A stretch of DNA of 64,000 nt from Cellulosimicrobium sp. Marseille-Q4280 (GCF_943181405.1 NZ_CALPBY010000003.1:186001-250000); one strand, 5' to 3'; shown: positions 26,198 to 35,845, counted from the stretch's first letter. Numbers and translations: made by a program. Notes: generated by a model from the sequence alone, not told the origin.

Positions 26198-26653
26198 TCA
26201 CGGGGCGCCGGCGGCACCCAGCAGGTCGGCGACGGCGCGCTGCAGCTCCACCGCGTCGAACGGGCGCGGCACCGCGTCGTCGGCGAGCGACCACGATGCT
26301 AGCCAACCGTCCTGCGGCCTGCCGGTGAGGACCAGGACCGGCGGGCAGCGGTAGATCTCGTTCTTCAGCTGGCGGCACAGCCCCATGCCGCCGGCCTTGT
26401 CGGCCTCCCCGTCGAGGACGAGGAGGTCCCAGCCCTGGGTGTCGGCTGCGGTGACGACGGCGTCGGCGGTCGCGACCTCGTGCCACTCGATGTCAGGGCT
26501 GCCTGCGCGCAGCCTGCGCCCGACGGCGAGACGCACCTGCTCGCGCACGCTCACGTCGTCGCTGTACAGCAGGATGCGCGGCGCACGCGCCTGGGGCGCC
26601 GCGGCGTCCCCGTGCGTGGTCGTCACGGTCGTCGTCATCGTCGTCACCGTCAC
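26198..26653 (-). CDS. Stand-alone response-regulator receiver domain
   Basis: A 151-aa CheY-like receiver with no output domain. The acid pocket is Asp32/Asp33 ([11 protein letters not shown]), the likely phosphoacceptor Asp81 (LLVLDGEAD) and Thr110 (LVLTG). The conserved Lys that contacts the phosphate is replaced: the motif is PRPFD with Arg130 rather than KPF. GTG at 26653 is chosen because GAGG lies six bases upstream; an ATG at 26638 is also possible. No histidine kinase is nearby. It lies upstream of trpD on the same strand and divergent from ctaE, so a regulatory link to respiration is possible but unproven. Confidence 0.75.
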   Translation of the reverse strand: MTVTTMTTTVTTTHGDAAAPQARAPRILLYSDDVSVREQVRLAVGRRLRAGSPDIEWHEVATADAVVTAADTQGWDLLVLDGEADKAGGMGLCRQLKNEIYRCPPVLVLTGRPQDGWLASWSLADDAVPRPFDAVELQRAVADLLGAAGAP

Positions 26654-26921
26654 CTTCGTCCTCGGCAGTCGGAGCGGGCGGGCGATGGAGCCCGGCTCAC
26701 GCTGGCATCTTGGCACGTCCGGAGGCCCGGCAGCACCCCGCAGGGCCTGTCCGCGAGGGGTGAACCGCCCTACGGACCGAACGCCGACCCACCACCGATT
26801 TCATGGCACTTCACGATGATCCGTCACCAAGTGCAGGACTGCGTGGGGAGATCTGGAGACTTTGTGAGATTCACCGCCTCCGGGTGGCAGGCCCGGTGCC
26901 GCGAAGCACCCCGACGTCGGC

Positions 26922-26927
26922 CATAAT
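26922..26927 (+). promoter_or_regulatory. -10-like CATAAT before ctaE
   Basis: CATAAT, 7 nt, GTG at 26935. It overlaps the alternative ATG at 26926, which therefore would not be transcribed from this promoter; no ribosome binding site precedes either start. Confidence 0.45.
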
Positions 26928-26934
26928 GGCTGGT

Positions 26935-27576
26935 GTGTCGACCGCAACGGCTGCCCCCCACGCCCATCAGCACGTGAGCGTCAACCGACCGAACCCCGTG
27001 TCGGTCGGGACGATCGTGTGGCTGGCCAGCGAGCTCATGTTCTTCGCCGGCCTGTTCGCCATGTACTTCACCGTCCGCTCGGTGATGCCTGCCGAGGAGT
27101 GGGCCGCCGAGGCGGACAAGCTCAACCTCACCTTCGCGGCGATCAACACCACCGTGCTGGTGCTGTCGTCGGTGACGTGCCAGATGGGCGTCTGGGCCGC
27201 GGAGCGGTTCCAGCCCGTGCGCACCGGCTCGATCTGGCAGGTCAACCGCTGGGGCATGAACGAGTGGATCACGCTGACGTTCCTCATGGGCGCCTTCTTC
27301 ATCGGCGGCCAGGTCTTCGAGTACGCGGAGCTCGTCGAGCACGGCGTCTCGATCTCGTCGACGCCGTACGGCTCGGTCTTCTACATCACGACGGGCTTCC
27401 ACGGCCTGCACGTGGTGGGCGGACTCATCGCCTTCCTCTTCCTTCTGGGCCGCTCGTTCTCGGCCAAGAACTTCGGGCACCACGAGGCCACGACGGGCAT
27501 CGTGACGTCCTACTACTGGCACTTCGTCGACGTCGTGTGGATCGCGCTGTTCTTCGTGATCTACATCCTGCGCTGA
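26935..27576 (+). CDS. ctaE: Cytochrome c oxidase subunit III
   Basis: A 213-aa heme-copper oxidase subunit III of the aa3 complex in the cytoplasmic membrane, with five TM helices. Recognisable are [36 protein letters not shown] and [20 protein letters not shown]. The start is placed at GTG 26935 because of the CATAAT hexamer; ATG 26926 would add three residues. It heads the ctaE-qcrC-qcrA-qcrB cluster typical of actinobacteria, where bc1 and aa3 form a supercomplex. Confidence 0.95.
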   Translation: MSTATAAPHAHQHVSVNRPNPVSVGTIVWLASELMFFAGLFAMYFTVRSVMPAEEWAAEADKLNLTFAAINTTVLVLSSVTCQMGVWAAERFQPVRTGSIWQVNRWGMNEWITLTFLMGAFFIGGQVFEYAELVEHGVSISSTPYGSVFYITTGFHGLHVVGGLIAFLFLLGRSFSAKNFGHHEATTGIVTSYYWHFVDVVWIALFFVIYILR

Positions 27577-27655
27577 CGGGGTCCGGGGCCGCCCGGCCCT
27601 CTCCCTCAGCATCTCCCGCCCCCTGCTCCCCCACCTGCGAGACGAGGATCATTTC

Positions 27656-28435
27656 GTGAAGGCACTCGCCGCCCGCAGACACCACCGCTTCGCGCCGGTC
27701 GTGCTGCTGCTGCTGGCGCTGCTGGTCACCGGTGGCGTCTACGCCGCCCTTGCACCGACCCCGGCGAACGCCGAGACCGCCAGCACCGAGGACATCGAGA
27801 CCGGCCAGAAGCTGTTCCAGGCCAACTGCGCCACGTGCCACGGGCCGAACGCGGAGGGCACCGAGTCCGCTCCGTCGCTCGTCGGCGTCGGCGCGGCATC
27901 GGTCGACTTCCAGGTGTCCACCGGCCGCATGCCCATGCAGATGGACGGACCGCAGGCGCTCCAGAAGCCCCGCCAGTTCGACGAGGAGCAGACGGCGCAG
28001 CTCGCCGCCTACGTCGCGTCGCTCGGAGCCGGTCCCGCGATCCCGACGGACGAGCAGGTCGACGCCGAGCTCGGCAACATCGCCAACGGCGCCGCGATCT
28101 TCAGGACGAACTGCGCCATGTGCCACAACGCGGTCGGCGCCGGTGGCGCGCTGTCGGAGGGCAAGTTCGCGCCCCCGCTGTGGGACGTCTCCGAGCGCAA
28201 CATCTACCAGGCGATGCTCACCGGGCCGCAGTCGATGCCCGTGTTCAACGACGCGACCGTGACGCCCGAGGAGAAGCGCGACGTCATCGCCTTCCTCGTC
28301 GACCAGCGCGAGGGCTCGGCCGGCGGCCTGAGCCTCGGCTCGCTCGGTCCTGTCAGCGAGGGCGTCTGGGCCTGGATCGTGGGCATGGGTCTCCTCATCG
28401 GGGCCGCAGTGTGGATCGGAGCGAAGTCCTCGTGA
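27656..28435 (+). CDS. qcrC: Cytochrome bc1 complex diheme cytochrome c subunit
   Basis: A 259-aa membrane-anchored cytochrome cc. Two c-type heme motifs are present, C58-A-T-C61-H62 and C153-A-M-C156-H157, each in its own domain, with an N-terminal hydrophobic segment and a C-terminal TM anchor (VWAWIVGMGLLIGAAVWIG). The diheme form passes electrons directly from the bc1 complex to CuA of the aa3 oxidase, since actinobacteria lack soluble cytochrome c. GTG at 27656 has GAGG eight bases upstream. Its stop overlaps the qcrA start (GTGA). Confidence 0.96.
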   Translation: MKALAARRHHRFAPVVLLLLALLVTGGVYAALAPTPANAETASTEDIETGQKLFQANCATCHGPNAEGTESAPSLVGVGAASVDFQVSTGRMPMQMDGPQALQKPRQFDEEQTAQLAAYVASLGAGPAIPTDEQVDAELGNIANGAAIFRTNCAMCHNAVGAGGALSEGKFAPPLWDVSERNIYQAMLTGPQSMPVFNDATVTPEEKRDVIAFLVDQREGSAGGLSLGSLGPVSEGVWAWIVGMGLLIGAAVWIGAKSS

Positions 28436-29493
28436 GCGACTACCAGAACCCGCGCTCGCCCGAGTCCTCGCACCGCGAGGTCGGGCACCGCGACGAGCAC
28501 GGCACCCTCGAGACGTTCCCGGACCCCGGTCTGCCGGAGCACAAGAGCCGTCAGGCCGACCGCGACCCGCGGGCCGCGAAGCGTGCAGAACGTCAGACCG
28601 CGACGCTGTTCGGCATCTCCGTCATCGGCACCATCGCCTCGATGGTCGTCTACTTCGCGCTGCCGCCGGACGGCACCACGGCCGGCGTCCGTCTCTCGAC
28701 GCTCTCGCTCGGCGTGGCGATCGCGTTCGCGCTGCTCGGCATCGGCCTCGGTGCCGTGCACTGGGCCAAGACCCTGATGTCCGACCACGAGAAGGTCGAC
28801 GAGCGCCACGCGATCGCGAGCGACGAGGAGACCCGCGTCGCGGCGATCGCCGAGCTCGAGGCCGGCGTGAAGGACTCGGGCATCGCCCGCCGCGGTGTCC
28901 TCAAGGGCGCCGTGATCTCGGCCCTCGCGCTCTTCCCGCTGACCATCGCCGTGCCGCTCGTGAGCAGCGTCGGCGGCGACTGGAACGTCTCCAAGCTCAA
29001 GCACACGATGTGGAAGCAGGGGACGCGGCTCGCGATCGACCCGTCGGGCCGCCCCATCAAGGCGGCGGACGTGACCATCGGCTCCGTCGTGCACATCATC
29101 CCGGACGTCTCCGAGGAGGAGCGTCAGTCCCACGAGTGGATCACGGAGAAGGCCAAGGCCGTCGTCCTCCTGGTCCGTCTCGACCCGCGCGACCTGCACG
29201 CCGACCAGTCACCCGAGGGTGAGACCTGGTCCTACGACGGGATCGTCGCGTTCTCCAAGATCTGCACGCACGTCGGCTGCCCCGTTGCGCTCTACGAGCA
29301 GCAGACGCACCACCTGCTGTGCCCCTGCCACCAGTCGACGTTCGACGTGGCCGACGGCGCGAAGGTGGTCTTCGGCCCCGCCAAGCGGCCGTTGCCGCAG
29401 CTGCCGATCACCGTTGATGACGAGGGCTACCTGGTCGCGCAGAGCGACTTCCACGAGCCCATCGGTCCGAGCTTCTGGGAGCGTCTGAAGTGA
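28432..29493 (+). CDS. qcrA: Rieske iron-sulfur subunit of the bc1 complex
   Basis: A 353-aa actinobacterial Rieske protein with three N-terminal TM helices (about 58-76, 88-110 and 160-180) instead of one. The [2Fe-2S] ligands are Cys278/His280 and Cys297/His300 in CTHVGC and LLCPCH; Cys283 and Cys299 form the conserved disulfide. A twin-arginine-like IARRGVLKG precedes the third helix, agreeing with Tat-assisted insertion of that helix. It accepts electrons from menaquinol and passes them to QcrC. GTGA overlaps join it to both neighbours. Confidence 0.95.
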   Translation: MSDYQNPRSPESSHREVGHRDEHGTLETFPDPGLPEHKSRQADRDPRAAKRAERQTATLFGISVIGTIASMVVYFALPPDGTTAGVRLSTLSLGVAIAFALLGIGLGAVHWAKTLMSDHEKVDERHAIASDEETRVAAIAELEAGVKDSGIARRGVLKGAVISALALFPLTIAVPLVSSVGGDWNVSKLKHTMWKQGTRLAIDPSGRPIKAADVTIGSVVHIIPDVSEEERQSHEWITEKAKAVVLLVRLDPRDLHADQSPEGETWSYDGIVAFSKICTHVGCPVALYEQQTHHLLCPCHQSTFDVADGAKVVFGPAKRPLPQLPITVDDEGYLVAQSDFHEPIGPSFWERLK

Positions 29494-31244
29494 CCACCAG
29501 CACCGGCAACGCCGCACCGACCGCCCGCGCCGGCGGTGCCGCACCCACGTCTCGCGCGGGCAAGGCTGCGGACTACCTCGACCAGCGCACGAGCATCGGC
29601 GGCGCGGTCCGCGAGTTCGCGCGCAAGGTCTTCCCCGACCACTGGTCGTTCCTGCTCGGCGAGATCGCGCTCTACTCGTTCATCGTGCTCATCATCACGG
29701 GCGTCTTCCTGACGATGTTCTTCGTGCCGAGCATGTCGCTCGTCACCTACCACGGCGAGCCGGCGACCATGGACGGCCAGCTCATGTCGGACGCGTTCGC
29801 GTCGACGCTCACCATGTCGTTCGAGGTGCGCGGCGGTCTGCTCATGCGGCAGATCCACCACTGGGCCGCGCTGATCTTCATGGCCGCGATCGTGACGCAC
29901 ATGATGCGCGTCTTCTTCACCGGCGCGTTCCGCAAGCCGCGCGAGGTCAACTGGATCGTCGGCATGCTCCTCATGATCATGGGGCTCGCCGCCGGCTTCT
30001 CCGGCTACTCGCTGCCCGACGACGTCCTGTCCGGCAACGGCCTGCGCATCACCGACGGCGTCGTCAAGGCGATCCCGCTCATCGGCTCGTACCTGTCGTA
30101 CTTCATCTTCGGCGGCGAGTTCCCCGGCGAGCACATCATCCCGAGACTGTTCACCGTGCACATCCTGCTCGTGCCCGGGCTGATCCTGGCGCTCGTCGCC
30201 CTGCACCTGTTCTTCGTCGTGCTGCACAAGCACACGCAGTACCCGGGCGGCGGCCGCACCGATAAGAACGTGGTCGGCTTCCCGCTGTTCCCGGTGTACG
30301 TCGCCAAGGCCGGTGGCTTCTTCTTCGTGGTGTTCGGCATCCTCGCCCTCATGGGCGGCACGATGGCGATCAACAACGTGTGGAACTACGGACCGTACGA
30401 CCCGTCGCCCGTCTCCGCGGGAGCTCAACCCGACTGGTATATGCTGTTCCTCGAAGGGTCGCTACGACTCATGCCGGGGCAGACGGAGTTCGTCATCGGC
30501 GGCTACACGCTGTCGCTCAACGTCCTCATCCCCGCCGTGGTGATCCCCGGCCTGCTGTTCACGTTCCTCTTCGTCTACCCGTTCCTCGAGGCGGCCGTGA
30601 CGAAGGACAAGCGCGAGCACCACGTCCTCGACCGTCCCCGCAACGTGCCCGTCCGCACCGGGCTGGGCGTCGCGTTCCTCACGGCGTTCATCATCCTGGC
30701 GCTCGCCGGGTCGAACGACCTCATCGCGACGCACTTCTCGATGTCGATCAACACGATCACCTGGGTGTTCCGGATCCTGTTCTTCGTCGGTCCGTGGTTC
30801 GCGTACTGGATCACGAAGCGCATCTGCCTGGGTCTCCAGCGCAAGGACCGCGAGCTCGTGCTCCACGGGCACGAGACCGGACGCATCGTCCGCTTCGCGC
30901 ACGGCGAGTACATCGAGGTCCACCGCCCGCTGGACGAGCAGGAGCGTTGGCTCCGCGTGAACTACCAGGCGCACGCCCCGCTCGAGATCGAGCCGGCGAC
31001 CGACTCGCGCGGCGTCCGGCGCAAGGGCTACAAGAGCGACAAGCGCATGCAGCGCCTCTCCCGGTTCTTCTACGAGGACCGTGTGGAGCCGGTGACGCCC
31101 GTCGAGCTCGCCGCTGCGCACTCGCACGGGGAGCACGACGCGATCGAGGGCGGCTCCCACGCCGAGCTCGAGACCGGTGCCGCCGTCGGTGGTGGCCGCG
31201 ACCTCGTCGAGCCCGAGGGCGGTGCCGACGAGCGTCGACCCTGA
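29490..31244 (+). CDS. qcrB: Cytochrome b subunit of the bc1 complex
   Basis: A 584-aa multi-TM protein that binds two b hemes and oxidises menaquinol. The conserved helix MRQIHHWAALIFMAAIVTHM and the Qo-region sequence GFSGYSLPDDVLSGNGLRI are present, as is a long C-terminal cytoplasmic extension typical of actinobacteria. The heme histidines lie in the HHWAA and HMMRVFF segments and in the fourth helix (FTVHILLVPGL, LHLFFVVLHKH). The start GTG overlaps the qcrA stop. A strong hairpin ends the operon 19 bases downstream. Confidence 0.95.
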   Translation: MTTSTGNAAPTARAGGAAPTSRAGKAADYLDQRTSIGGAVREFARKVFPDHWSFLLGEIALYSFIVLIITGVFLTMFFVPSMSLVTYHGEPATMDGQLMSDAFASTLTMSFEVRGGLLMRQIHHWAALIFMAAIVTHMMRVFFTGAFRKPREVNWIVGMLLMIMGLAAGFSGYSLPDDVLSGNGLRITDGVVKAIPLIGSYLSYFIFGGEFPGEHIIPRLFTVHILLVPGLILALVALHLFFVVLHKHTQYPGGGRTDKNVVGFPLFPVYVAKAGGFFFVVFGILALMGGTMAINNVWNYGPYDPSPVSAGAQPDWYMLFLEGSLRLMPGQTEFVIGGYTLSLNVLIPAVVIPGLLFTFLFVYPFLEAAVTKDKREHHVLDRPRNVPVRTGLGVAFLTAFIILALAGSNDLIATHFSMSINTITWVFRILFFVGPWFAYWITKRICLGLQRKDRELVLHGHETGRIVRFAHGEYIEVHRPLDEQERWLRVNYQAHAPLEIEPATDSRGVRRKGYKSDKRMQRLSRFFYEDRVEPVTPVELAAAHSHGEHDAIEGGSHAELETGAAVGGGRDLVEPEGGADERRP

Positions 31245-31262
31245 CGTTCCTGCACAGTAGGA

Positions 31263-31316
31263 CGATGACCCGCGACACGACCCCTCGGACTTCCGAGGGC
31301 CGGTCGCGGGTCATCG
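31263..31316. terminator. Terminator of the ctaE-qcrCAB operon
   Basis: A 14-bp outer stem (31263-31276 with 31303-31316) and a 7-bp inner stem (31282-31288 with 31293-31299). It insulates sodA from the respiratory operon. Confidence 0.8.
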
Positions 31317-31429
31317 GCGTCTCCGGGAGCCGGTGACCGCTCCACTCCGTCGCCGCTCCCCCGATCGCCCGTCGACCAGCCGCCGTGCCGGCACCAGGCC
31401 TGCGTGGCCCGAACCAGGAGGAATTCCGG

Positions 31430-32056
31430 ATGCCTGTCTACACGCTGCCCGAGCTGTCCTACGACTACGGTGCGCTGGAGCCGCACATCTCCGGGCGGAT
31501 CATGGAGCTGCACCACTCCAAGCACCACCAGGCCTACGTCACCGGCGCCAACACCGCCCTGGAGAAGCTCGCCGACGCCCGCGAGTCCGGCGACTTCGCC
31601 GCGATCAACCTCCACGAGAAGAACCTCGCGTTCAACCTCGGCGGCCACGTCAACCACTCCGCCTTCTGGACCAACCTCTCCCCCGAGGGCGGCGGCGAGC
31701 CCACCGGCGAGATCGGCGCCGCGATCGACGAGAACTTCGGCTCCTTCGACGCCTTCAAGAAGCAGTTCGCCGCCGTCGCCGCGGGCGTCCAGGGCTCCGG
31801 CTGGGCCATCCTCGCCTGGGACTCCATCGGCCAGAAGCTCATCACCGTCCAGCTCTACGACCAGCAGGGCAACATCGCCCTCGGCCTGACCCCCATCGTC
31901 CTGCTCGACGTCTGGGAGCACGCCTACTACCTCGACTACCAGAACGTGCGCGCCGACTACGTCACCGCCTGGTGGAACCTCGTCAACTGGTCCGACGCCG
32001 AAGCCCGCCTCCAGCGCGCCAAGACCCAGACCGCCGGACTCATCGTCCCCGCCTGA
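31430..32056 (+). CDS. sodA: Superoxide dismutase (Fe/Mn type)
   Basis: A 208-aa cytoplasmic Fe/Mn superoxide dismutase. Metal ligands are visible: His28 in [13 protein letters not shown], a His in [10 protein letters not shown], and Asp and His in [13 protein letters not shown]. The active-site Tyr follows in the first motif. [10 protein letters not shown] and the surrounding residues favour Mn or cambialistic use. ATG at 31430 has AGGAGG eight bases upstream, a strong ribosome binding site. Codon use is unlike its neighbours: Ser is almost only TCC, Thr ACC, Ala GCC, whereas nearby genes mix TCG, ACG and GCG. That fits very high expression or a different origin. Confidence 0.95.
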   Translation: MPVYTLPELSYDYGALEPHISGRIMELHHSKHHQAYVTGANTALEKLADARESGDFAAINLHEKNLAFNLGGHVNHSAFWTNLSPEGGGEPTGEIGAAIDENFGSFDAFKKQFAAVAAGVQGSGWAILAWDSIGQKLITVQLYDQQGNIALGLTPIVLLDVWEHAYYLDYQNVRADYVTAWWNLVNWSDAEARLQRAKTQTAGLIVPA

Positions 32057-32119
32057 CAACACCGCCAGGCGACACCGCCTGACGACACCGCCTCACGAAC
32101 TCTGCCGGGCTCCACCGCC
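32055..32119 (+). repeat. Degenerate 13-bp tandem repeat after sodA
   Basis: Five units of about 13 bp based on GACGACACCGCCT begin in the sodA stop codon region. The second and third units (32068-32080, 32081-32093) differ at one or two bases; the fourth and fifth are weak. Confidence 0.45.
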
Positions 32120-32126
32120 CGACAAC

Positions 32127-32185
32127 GCCGAGAACGTCCTGGGGGCCGTTATCCATCGGATAACGGCCCCCAAGACGTTCTCGGC
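32127..32185. terminator. Very long hairpin downstream of sodA
   Basis: A 28-bp inverted repeat (32127-32154 with 32158-32185) with one mismatch and a 3-nt loop. It is the longest stem in the window and carries an AT-containing apex, GTTATCC / GGATAAC. A terminator for sodA is most likely. Confidence 0.7.
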
Positions 32186-32234
32186 ACCGTGCCCTGCCGT
32201 GGTTCGGCGCGTCACCGTGCTCGCGACACCGCAG

Positions 32235-32264
32235 TCAGCTCTCCACGACTCAGCTCTCCACGAC
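32235..32264 (+). repeat. Perfect 15-bp tandem duplication
   Basis: TCAGCTCTCCACGAC occurs twice in a row (32235-32249 and 32250-32264) and runs directly into the next hairpin. Confidence 0.7.
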
Positions 32265-32304
32265 GTCGGGCCCGGGCCTCCGCGAGGAGGGCCGGGCCCG
32301 ACGT
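32263..32304. terminator. Terminator of the ctaCDF operon
   Basis: A 19-bp stem with one mismatch and loop GCGA, 32 bases beyond the ctaF stop on the minus strand. Confidence 0.75.
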
Positions 32305-32335
32305 TCGTCGTCCGCCACATGGCGGGAAGGGTGTA

Positions 32336-32734
32336 TCAGTGGGCGTGCTGCCCGCGCGAGAACTCGAAGACCCAGCCCACCAGCGCGATCGCGCCGACCG
32401 CGACGCCGACGTAGACCAGCCACCAGCCGACGGCGAGGCCGAGGAACGTGATGGCACCGGCGGAGGCGATCGCGAGGGGCCACCAGCTCCACGGCGCGTA
32501 CACGCCCTGGTCGCCGGCGCCCTGCTCGACGAGCCCGTCCGGGTCGTCCTCGGGGCGGTCGTCGATCCGCTTGCCCGTCAGCCACAGGTAGGCGCCGATC
32601 ATCGCGACGAGGCCCGCCGTGAGGAGGATGGCCACGGACCCGACCGGCTCCCAGCCGCTCATGAACCCGTACACGACTCCTGCCAGCACGAAGAACGGCG
32701 TCCCGTAGAGGAACAGCTTGTACTCGACCCTCAC
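32336..32734 (-). CDS. ctaF: Cytochrome c oxidase subunit IV (actinobacterial type)
   Basis: A 132-aa membrane protein with four TM helices, found only in actinobacterial aa3 oxidases. It opens [20 protein letters not shown] and has the conserved [19 protein letters not shown] segment near the middle. It packs against subunits I and III in the supercomplex. GTG at 32734 overlaps the ctaD stop (GTGA), so translation is coupled. Confidence 0.9.
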   Translation of the reverse strand: MRVEYKLFLYGTPFFVLAGVVYGFMSGWEPVGSVAILLTAGLVAMIGAYLWLTGKRIDDRPEDDPDGLVEQGAGDQGVYAPWSWWPLAIASAGAITFLGLAVGWWLVYVGVAVGAIALVGWVFEFSRGQHAH

Positions 32735-34557
32735 TTGCCCGTCTCCTCGTCCGTGGTGCCCGTGGTGCCGGGCTCGTCGATGATCGTCGTCGTCGAGGAC
32801 CTGCTCGCCTCGTCGCTGCCGCTCAGGCGGTCGAGCGCCACGCTCTTCTCGCCGCGACGGTCGGCCTCGCCGTACACCTGCTCGAGGATGTTCGGGTTCG
32901 GCTCGGCGTGGTCCATCGCCGCGACCTCGGGGTGGTGCAGGTCGAAGGCCGGCGACTCGGAACGGATGCGCGGCAGCGACGTGAAGTTGTGCCGCGGCGG
33001 CGGGCAGGACGTGGCCCACTCGAGCGAGCGGCCGTAGCCCCACGGGTCGTCCACCTGCACCTTGGGCGCGTTGCGCCAGGTCGTGTAGACGTTCCAGAGG
33101 AAGGGCAGCGTCGACGCCGCGAGGATGAACGCACCCACGGTCGACACCTGGTTCTCCCAGGTGAAGCCGTCCGACGGAGCGTAGTCCGCGTACCGGCGGG
33201 GCATGCCCTCGACACCCAGCCAGTGCTGGATGAGGAACGTGGTGTGGAAGCCGATGAACAGCAGCCAGAAGTGGATCTTGCCGAGGCGCTCGTTGAGCAT
33301 CCGGCCCGTGAACTTGGGCCACCAGAAGTAGAAGCCGGCGAACATCGCGAAGACGACGGTCCCGAACACGACGTAGTGGAAGTGCGCCACGACGAAGTAC
33401 GAGTCGGAGAGGGAGAAGTCCAGCGCCGGGCTCGAGAGGATGATGCCCGTGAGCCCGCCGAAGAGGAACGTGACGAGGAAGCCGATCGACCAGAGCATCG
33501 GCGTCTCGAACGTGAGCTTGCCGCGCCACATCGTGCCGATCCAGTTGAAGAACTTCACGCCGGTCGGGACGGCGATGAGCATCGTCATGAAGGCGAAGAA
33601 GGGCAGCAGGACCGCACCGGTCACGTACATGTGGTGCGCCCAGACCGTCACCGAGAGCGCCGCGATCGCGATGGTCGCGTACACCAGACCCTTGTAGCCG
33701 AAGATCGGCTTGCGGCTGAACACCGGCAGGATCTCGGTGACGATGCCGAAGAACGGCAGCGCGATGATGTAGACCTCGGGGTGCCCGAAGAACCAGAACA
33801 GGTGCTGCCAGAGGATCGCGCCCCCGTTCTCGGGGTTGAAGATCTGGGCCCCGAGCCGGCGGTCCGCACCGAGCGCGAAGAGCGCGGAGGCCAGGGGCGG
33901 GAACGCCATGAGCACGAGCAGGCTCGTGACGAGGGTGTTCCAGGTGAAGATCGGCATCCGGAACATCGTCATGCCGGGCGCGCGCATCGTGATGATCGTG
34001 GTGATGAAGTTGACGGCGCCGAGGATCGTGCCGAAGCCGGCGAGCGCGAGCCCGAACACCCAGAGGTCTCCCCCGAGCCCTGGACTGAACGTGGTGTTCG
34101 ACAGCGGCGCGTAGGCGAACCACCCGAACGACGCGGCACCCTGGGGCGTGAAGAAGCCCGCCGACGCGATGAGGCCCCCGAAGAGGTAGAGCCAGTACGC
34201 GAACATGTTCAGCCGCGGGAACGCGACGTCCGGGGCACCGATCTGCAGCGGCATGATGACGTTCGCGAAGCCCGCGAAGAGCGGGGTGGCGAACAGCAGC
34301 AGCATGATCGTGCCGTGCATCGTGAAGAGCTGGTTGTACTGCTCCTTGCTCTGCACGAGCTGGATCCCGGGCTCGAAGAGCTCCGCCCGGATCACGAGGG
34401 CCATGAGGCCACCGATGCAGAAGAAGATGAACGACGAGATCAGGTACAGGTACCCGATCGTCTTGTGGTCGGTGGACGTGACCCACTTGATCACGGTCCG
34501 TCCCAAGGTCTGGCGCCGGGGCGCGAGACCGGGGATGACTTCGGCCTGCGCGACCAT
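32731..34557 (-). CDS. ctaD: Cytochrome c oxidase subunit I
   Basis: A 608-aa catalytic subunit with twelve TM helices that binds heme a, heme a3 and CuB and pumps protons. [17 protein letters not shown] holds the CuB His and the Tyr of the His-Tyr crosslink; AHHMYVTG supplies the other two CuB histidines, and [10 protein letters not shown] the heme a3 and heme a ligands. The N-terminal region with the first heme a His reads [17 protein letters not shown]. The start ATG overlaps the ctaC stop by one base. Confidence 0.96.
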   Translation of the reverse strand: MVAQAEVIPGLAPRRQTLGRTVIKWVTSTDHKTIGYLYLISSFIFFCIGGLMALVIRAELFEPGIQLVQSKEQYNQLFTMHGTIMLLLFATPLFAGFANVIMPLQIGAPDVAFPRLNMFAYWLYLFGGLIASAGFFTPQGAASFGWFAYAPLSNTTFSPGLGGDLWVFGLALAGFGTILGAVNFITTIITMRAPGMTMFRMPIFTWNTLVTSLLVLMAFPPLASALFALGADRRLGAQIFNPENGGAILWQHLFWFFGHPEVYIIALPFFGIVTEILPVFSRKPIFGYKGLVYATIAIAALSVTVWAHHMYVTGAVLLPFFAFMTMLIAVPTGVKFFNWIGTMWRGKLTFETPMLWSIGFLVTFLFGGLTGIILSSPALDFSLSDSYFVVAHFHYVVFGTVVFAMFAGFYFWWPKFTGRMLNERLGKIHFWLLFIGFHTTFLIQHWLGVEGMPRRYADYAPSDGFTWENQVSTVGAFILAASTLPFLWNVYTTWRNAPKVQVDDPWGYGRSLEWATSCPPPRHNFTSLPRIRSESPAFDLHHPEVAAMDHAEPNPNILEQVYGEADRRGEKSVALDRLSGSDEASRSSTTTIIDEPGTTGTTDEETGK

Positions 34558-35477
34558 CAGTGCTCACCCTCCGTGGTAGCGGCGACGGGGTTCGGGTCCT
34601 GGAGGCGGCTGAAGCCGTCGACGGGGATCTGGCCCTCCTGGCCCTTGTCGCGGAGCGCCTCCATCTGCGCGTCGAACTCGGCGCGGTCGACGACCTCGAC
34701 GTTGAACAGCATGCCCGAGTGGTGCTCGCCGCAGAGCTCGGCGCACTTCCCGGCGTAGACGCCCTCGCGCTCCGGGGTCACGACGAACTCGTTCGTGCGG
34801 TGCGGGATCATGTCCTGCTTGTAGAGGAACGCGGGGATCCAGAACGAGTGGATGACGTCGCGCGAGTCGAGCACGAACCGGATGCTCTCGCCGGCGGGCA
34901 GGTACAGCGTCGGCAGCACCTCTCCCGTGCCGGGCGCGCCGTCGATCGCGGCGTCCTCGGTCAGCGTCTCACCGACGTTGGCCAGGTGCTGACCGGTCTC
35001 GTAGACGTCCTCGTCGACGTAGTTGAAGTCCCAGCTCCACTGCTTGCCGATGACCTGGACGGTCATGTCGGACTCGACGTCCTTGTCCTGGATCGCGCTC
35101 ATGTCGCGGTCCGTGTAGAAGAACAGGACGAGGACCATGAGGATCGGCACAGCCGTGTACATGATCTCGAGCGGCAGGTGGTAGCGCGTCTGGACCGGCA
35201 GGACGTGGTCGTCCTTGCGCTTGCGGTAGGCGGCGACGCACCACAGCATCAGGCCCCACGTGATGATGCCGACGATGAGGGCGGCGATCCAGGAGCCGTT
35301 CCACAACGAGGTGATCCGTGCGGTCTGGTTGGTCACCTCCCCGTCGTCGTATCCGGGCAGGAACCCACGCTGGACCGTGTCGCTGGCACAGCCGGACGCC
35401 ACCGCCGCGACGGCGACGGCGAGTGCCGTCGCCCGCAGGATGGTGCGCCGTGTGCGGCTAGGGGGTTGCGAGTGCAA
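34557..35477 (-). CDS. ctaC: Cytochrome c oxidase subunit II
   Basis: A 306-aa lipoprotein-type subunit II. A signal peptide with lipobox VASGC30 is followed by two TM helices (about 60-83 and 104-121) and the extracytoplasmic cupredoxin domain. CuA ligands are all present: His210, Cys245, Glu247, Cys249, His253 and Met256 (in [12 protein letters not shown]). It takes electrons from QcrC and delivers them to heme a. The start is TTG at 35477, with AAAGG upstream; no ATG or GTG gives a complete signal peptide. Confidence 0.94.
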   Translation of the reverse strand: MHSQPPSRTRRTILRATALAVAVAAVASGCASDTVQRGFLPGYDDGEVTNQTARITSLWNGSWIAALIVGIITWGLMLWCVAAYRKRKDDHVLPVQTRYHLPLEIMYTAVPILMVLVLFFYTDRDMSAIQDKDVESDMTVQVIGKQWSWDFNYVDEDVYETGQHLANVGETLTEDAAIDGAPGTGEVLPTLYLPAGESIRFVLDSRDVIHSFWIPAFLYKQDMIPHRTNEFVVTPEREGVYAGKCAELCGEHHSGMLFNVEVVDRAEFDAQMEALRDKGQEGQIPVDGFSRLQDPNPVAATTEGEH

Positions 35478-35845
35478 GGGGGGCCTTTCACGTCACGTCC
35501 TGCCCGAACCCGTCTCCACGAGCCCAGCACAGGACCTTCGTCCTCGACACACGAAGCCTAGCGCGGGATTCCGCCGCTCGTGCCCCGGAACGCCGTGCAC
35601 GGAGGGGAGATCCCCGACACGTCCGGGCCGGTCAGGCCTGGTTCGGAACACGCCGGGCGACTCTGTCAGATCCCTCGCCCGCACCGCCGCGGGGACGTTC
35701 GGCGGTACCGTGCTCGTGTCTCGCGCACGAGACCCTGGGAGACCGCGCGAGCGCAACGATCCTGCCGGGTCGCCCGCGGTCGGCGACCCGGGCCGGCACG
35801 TGCGGCCCCCCGGCCGACCGCGCCCCACGCGATGCTGGAGACCTT
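35478..35845. other. 368-bp divergent intergenic region
   Basis: No gene recognised between ctaC (-) and the cysteine-desulfurase-like gene (+). TAGGCT on the minus strand at 35555-35560 is a candidate -10 for ctaCDF with a leader of about 70 nt. The plus-strand gene has GGAG five bases before its GTG. No long hairpins were seen. Confidence 0.4.
35555..35560 (-). promoter_or_regulatory. Possible -10 of the ctaCDF operon
   Basis: TAGGCT on the minus strand about 78 bp upstream of the ctaC start; no -35 recognised. Confidence 0.3.
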
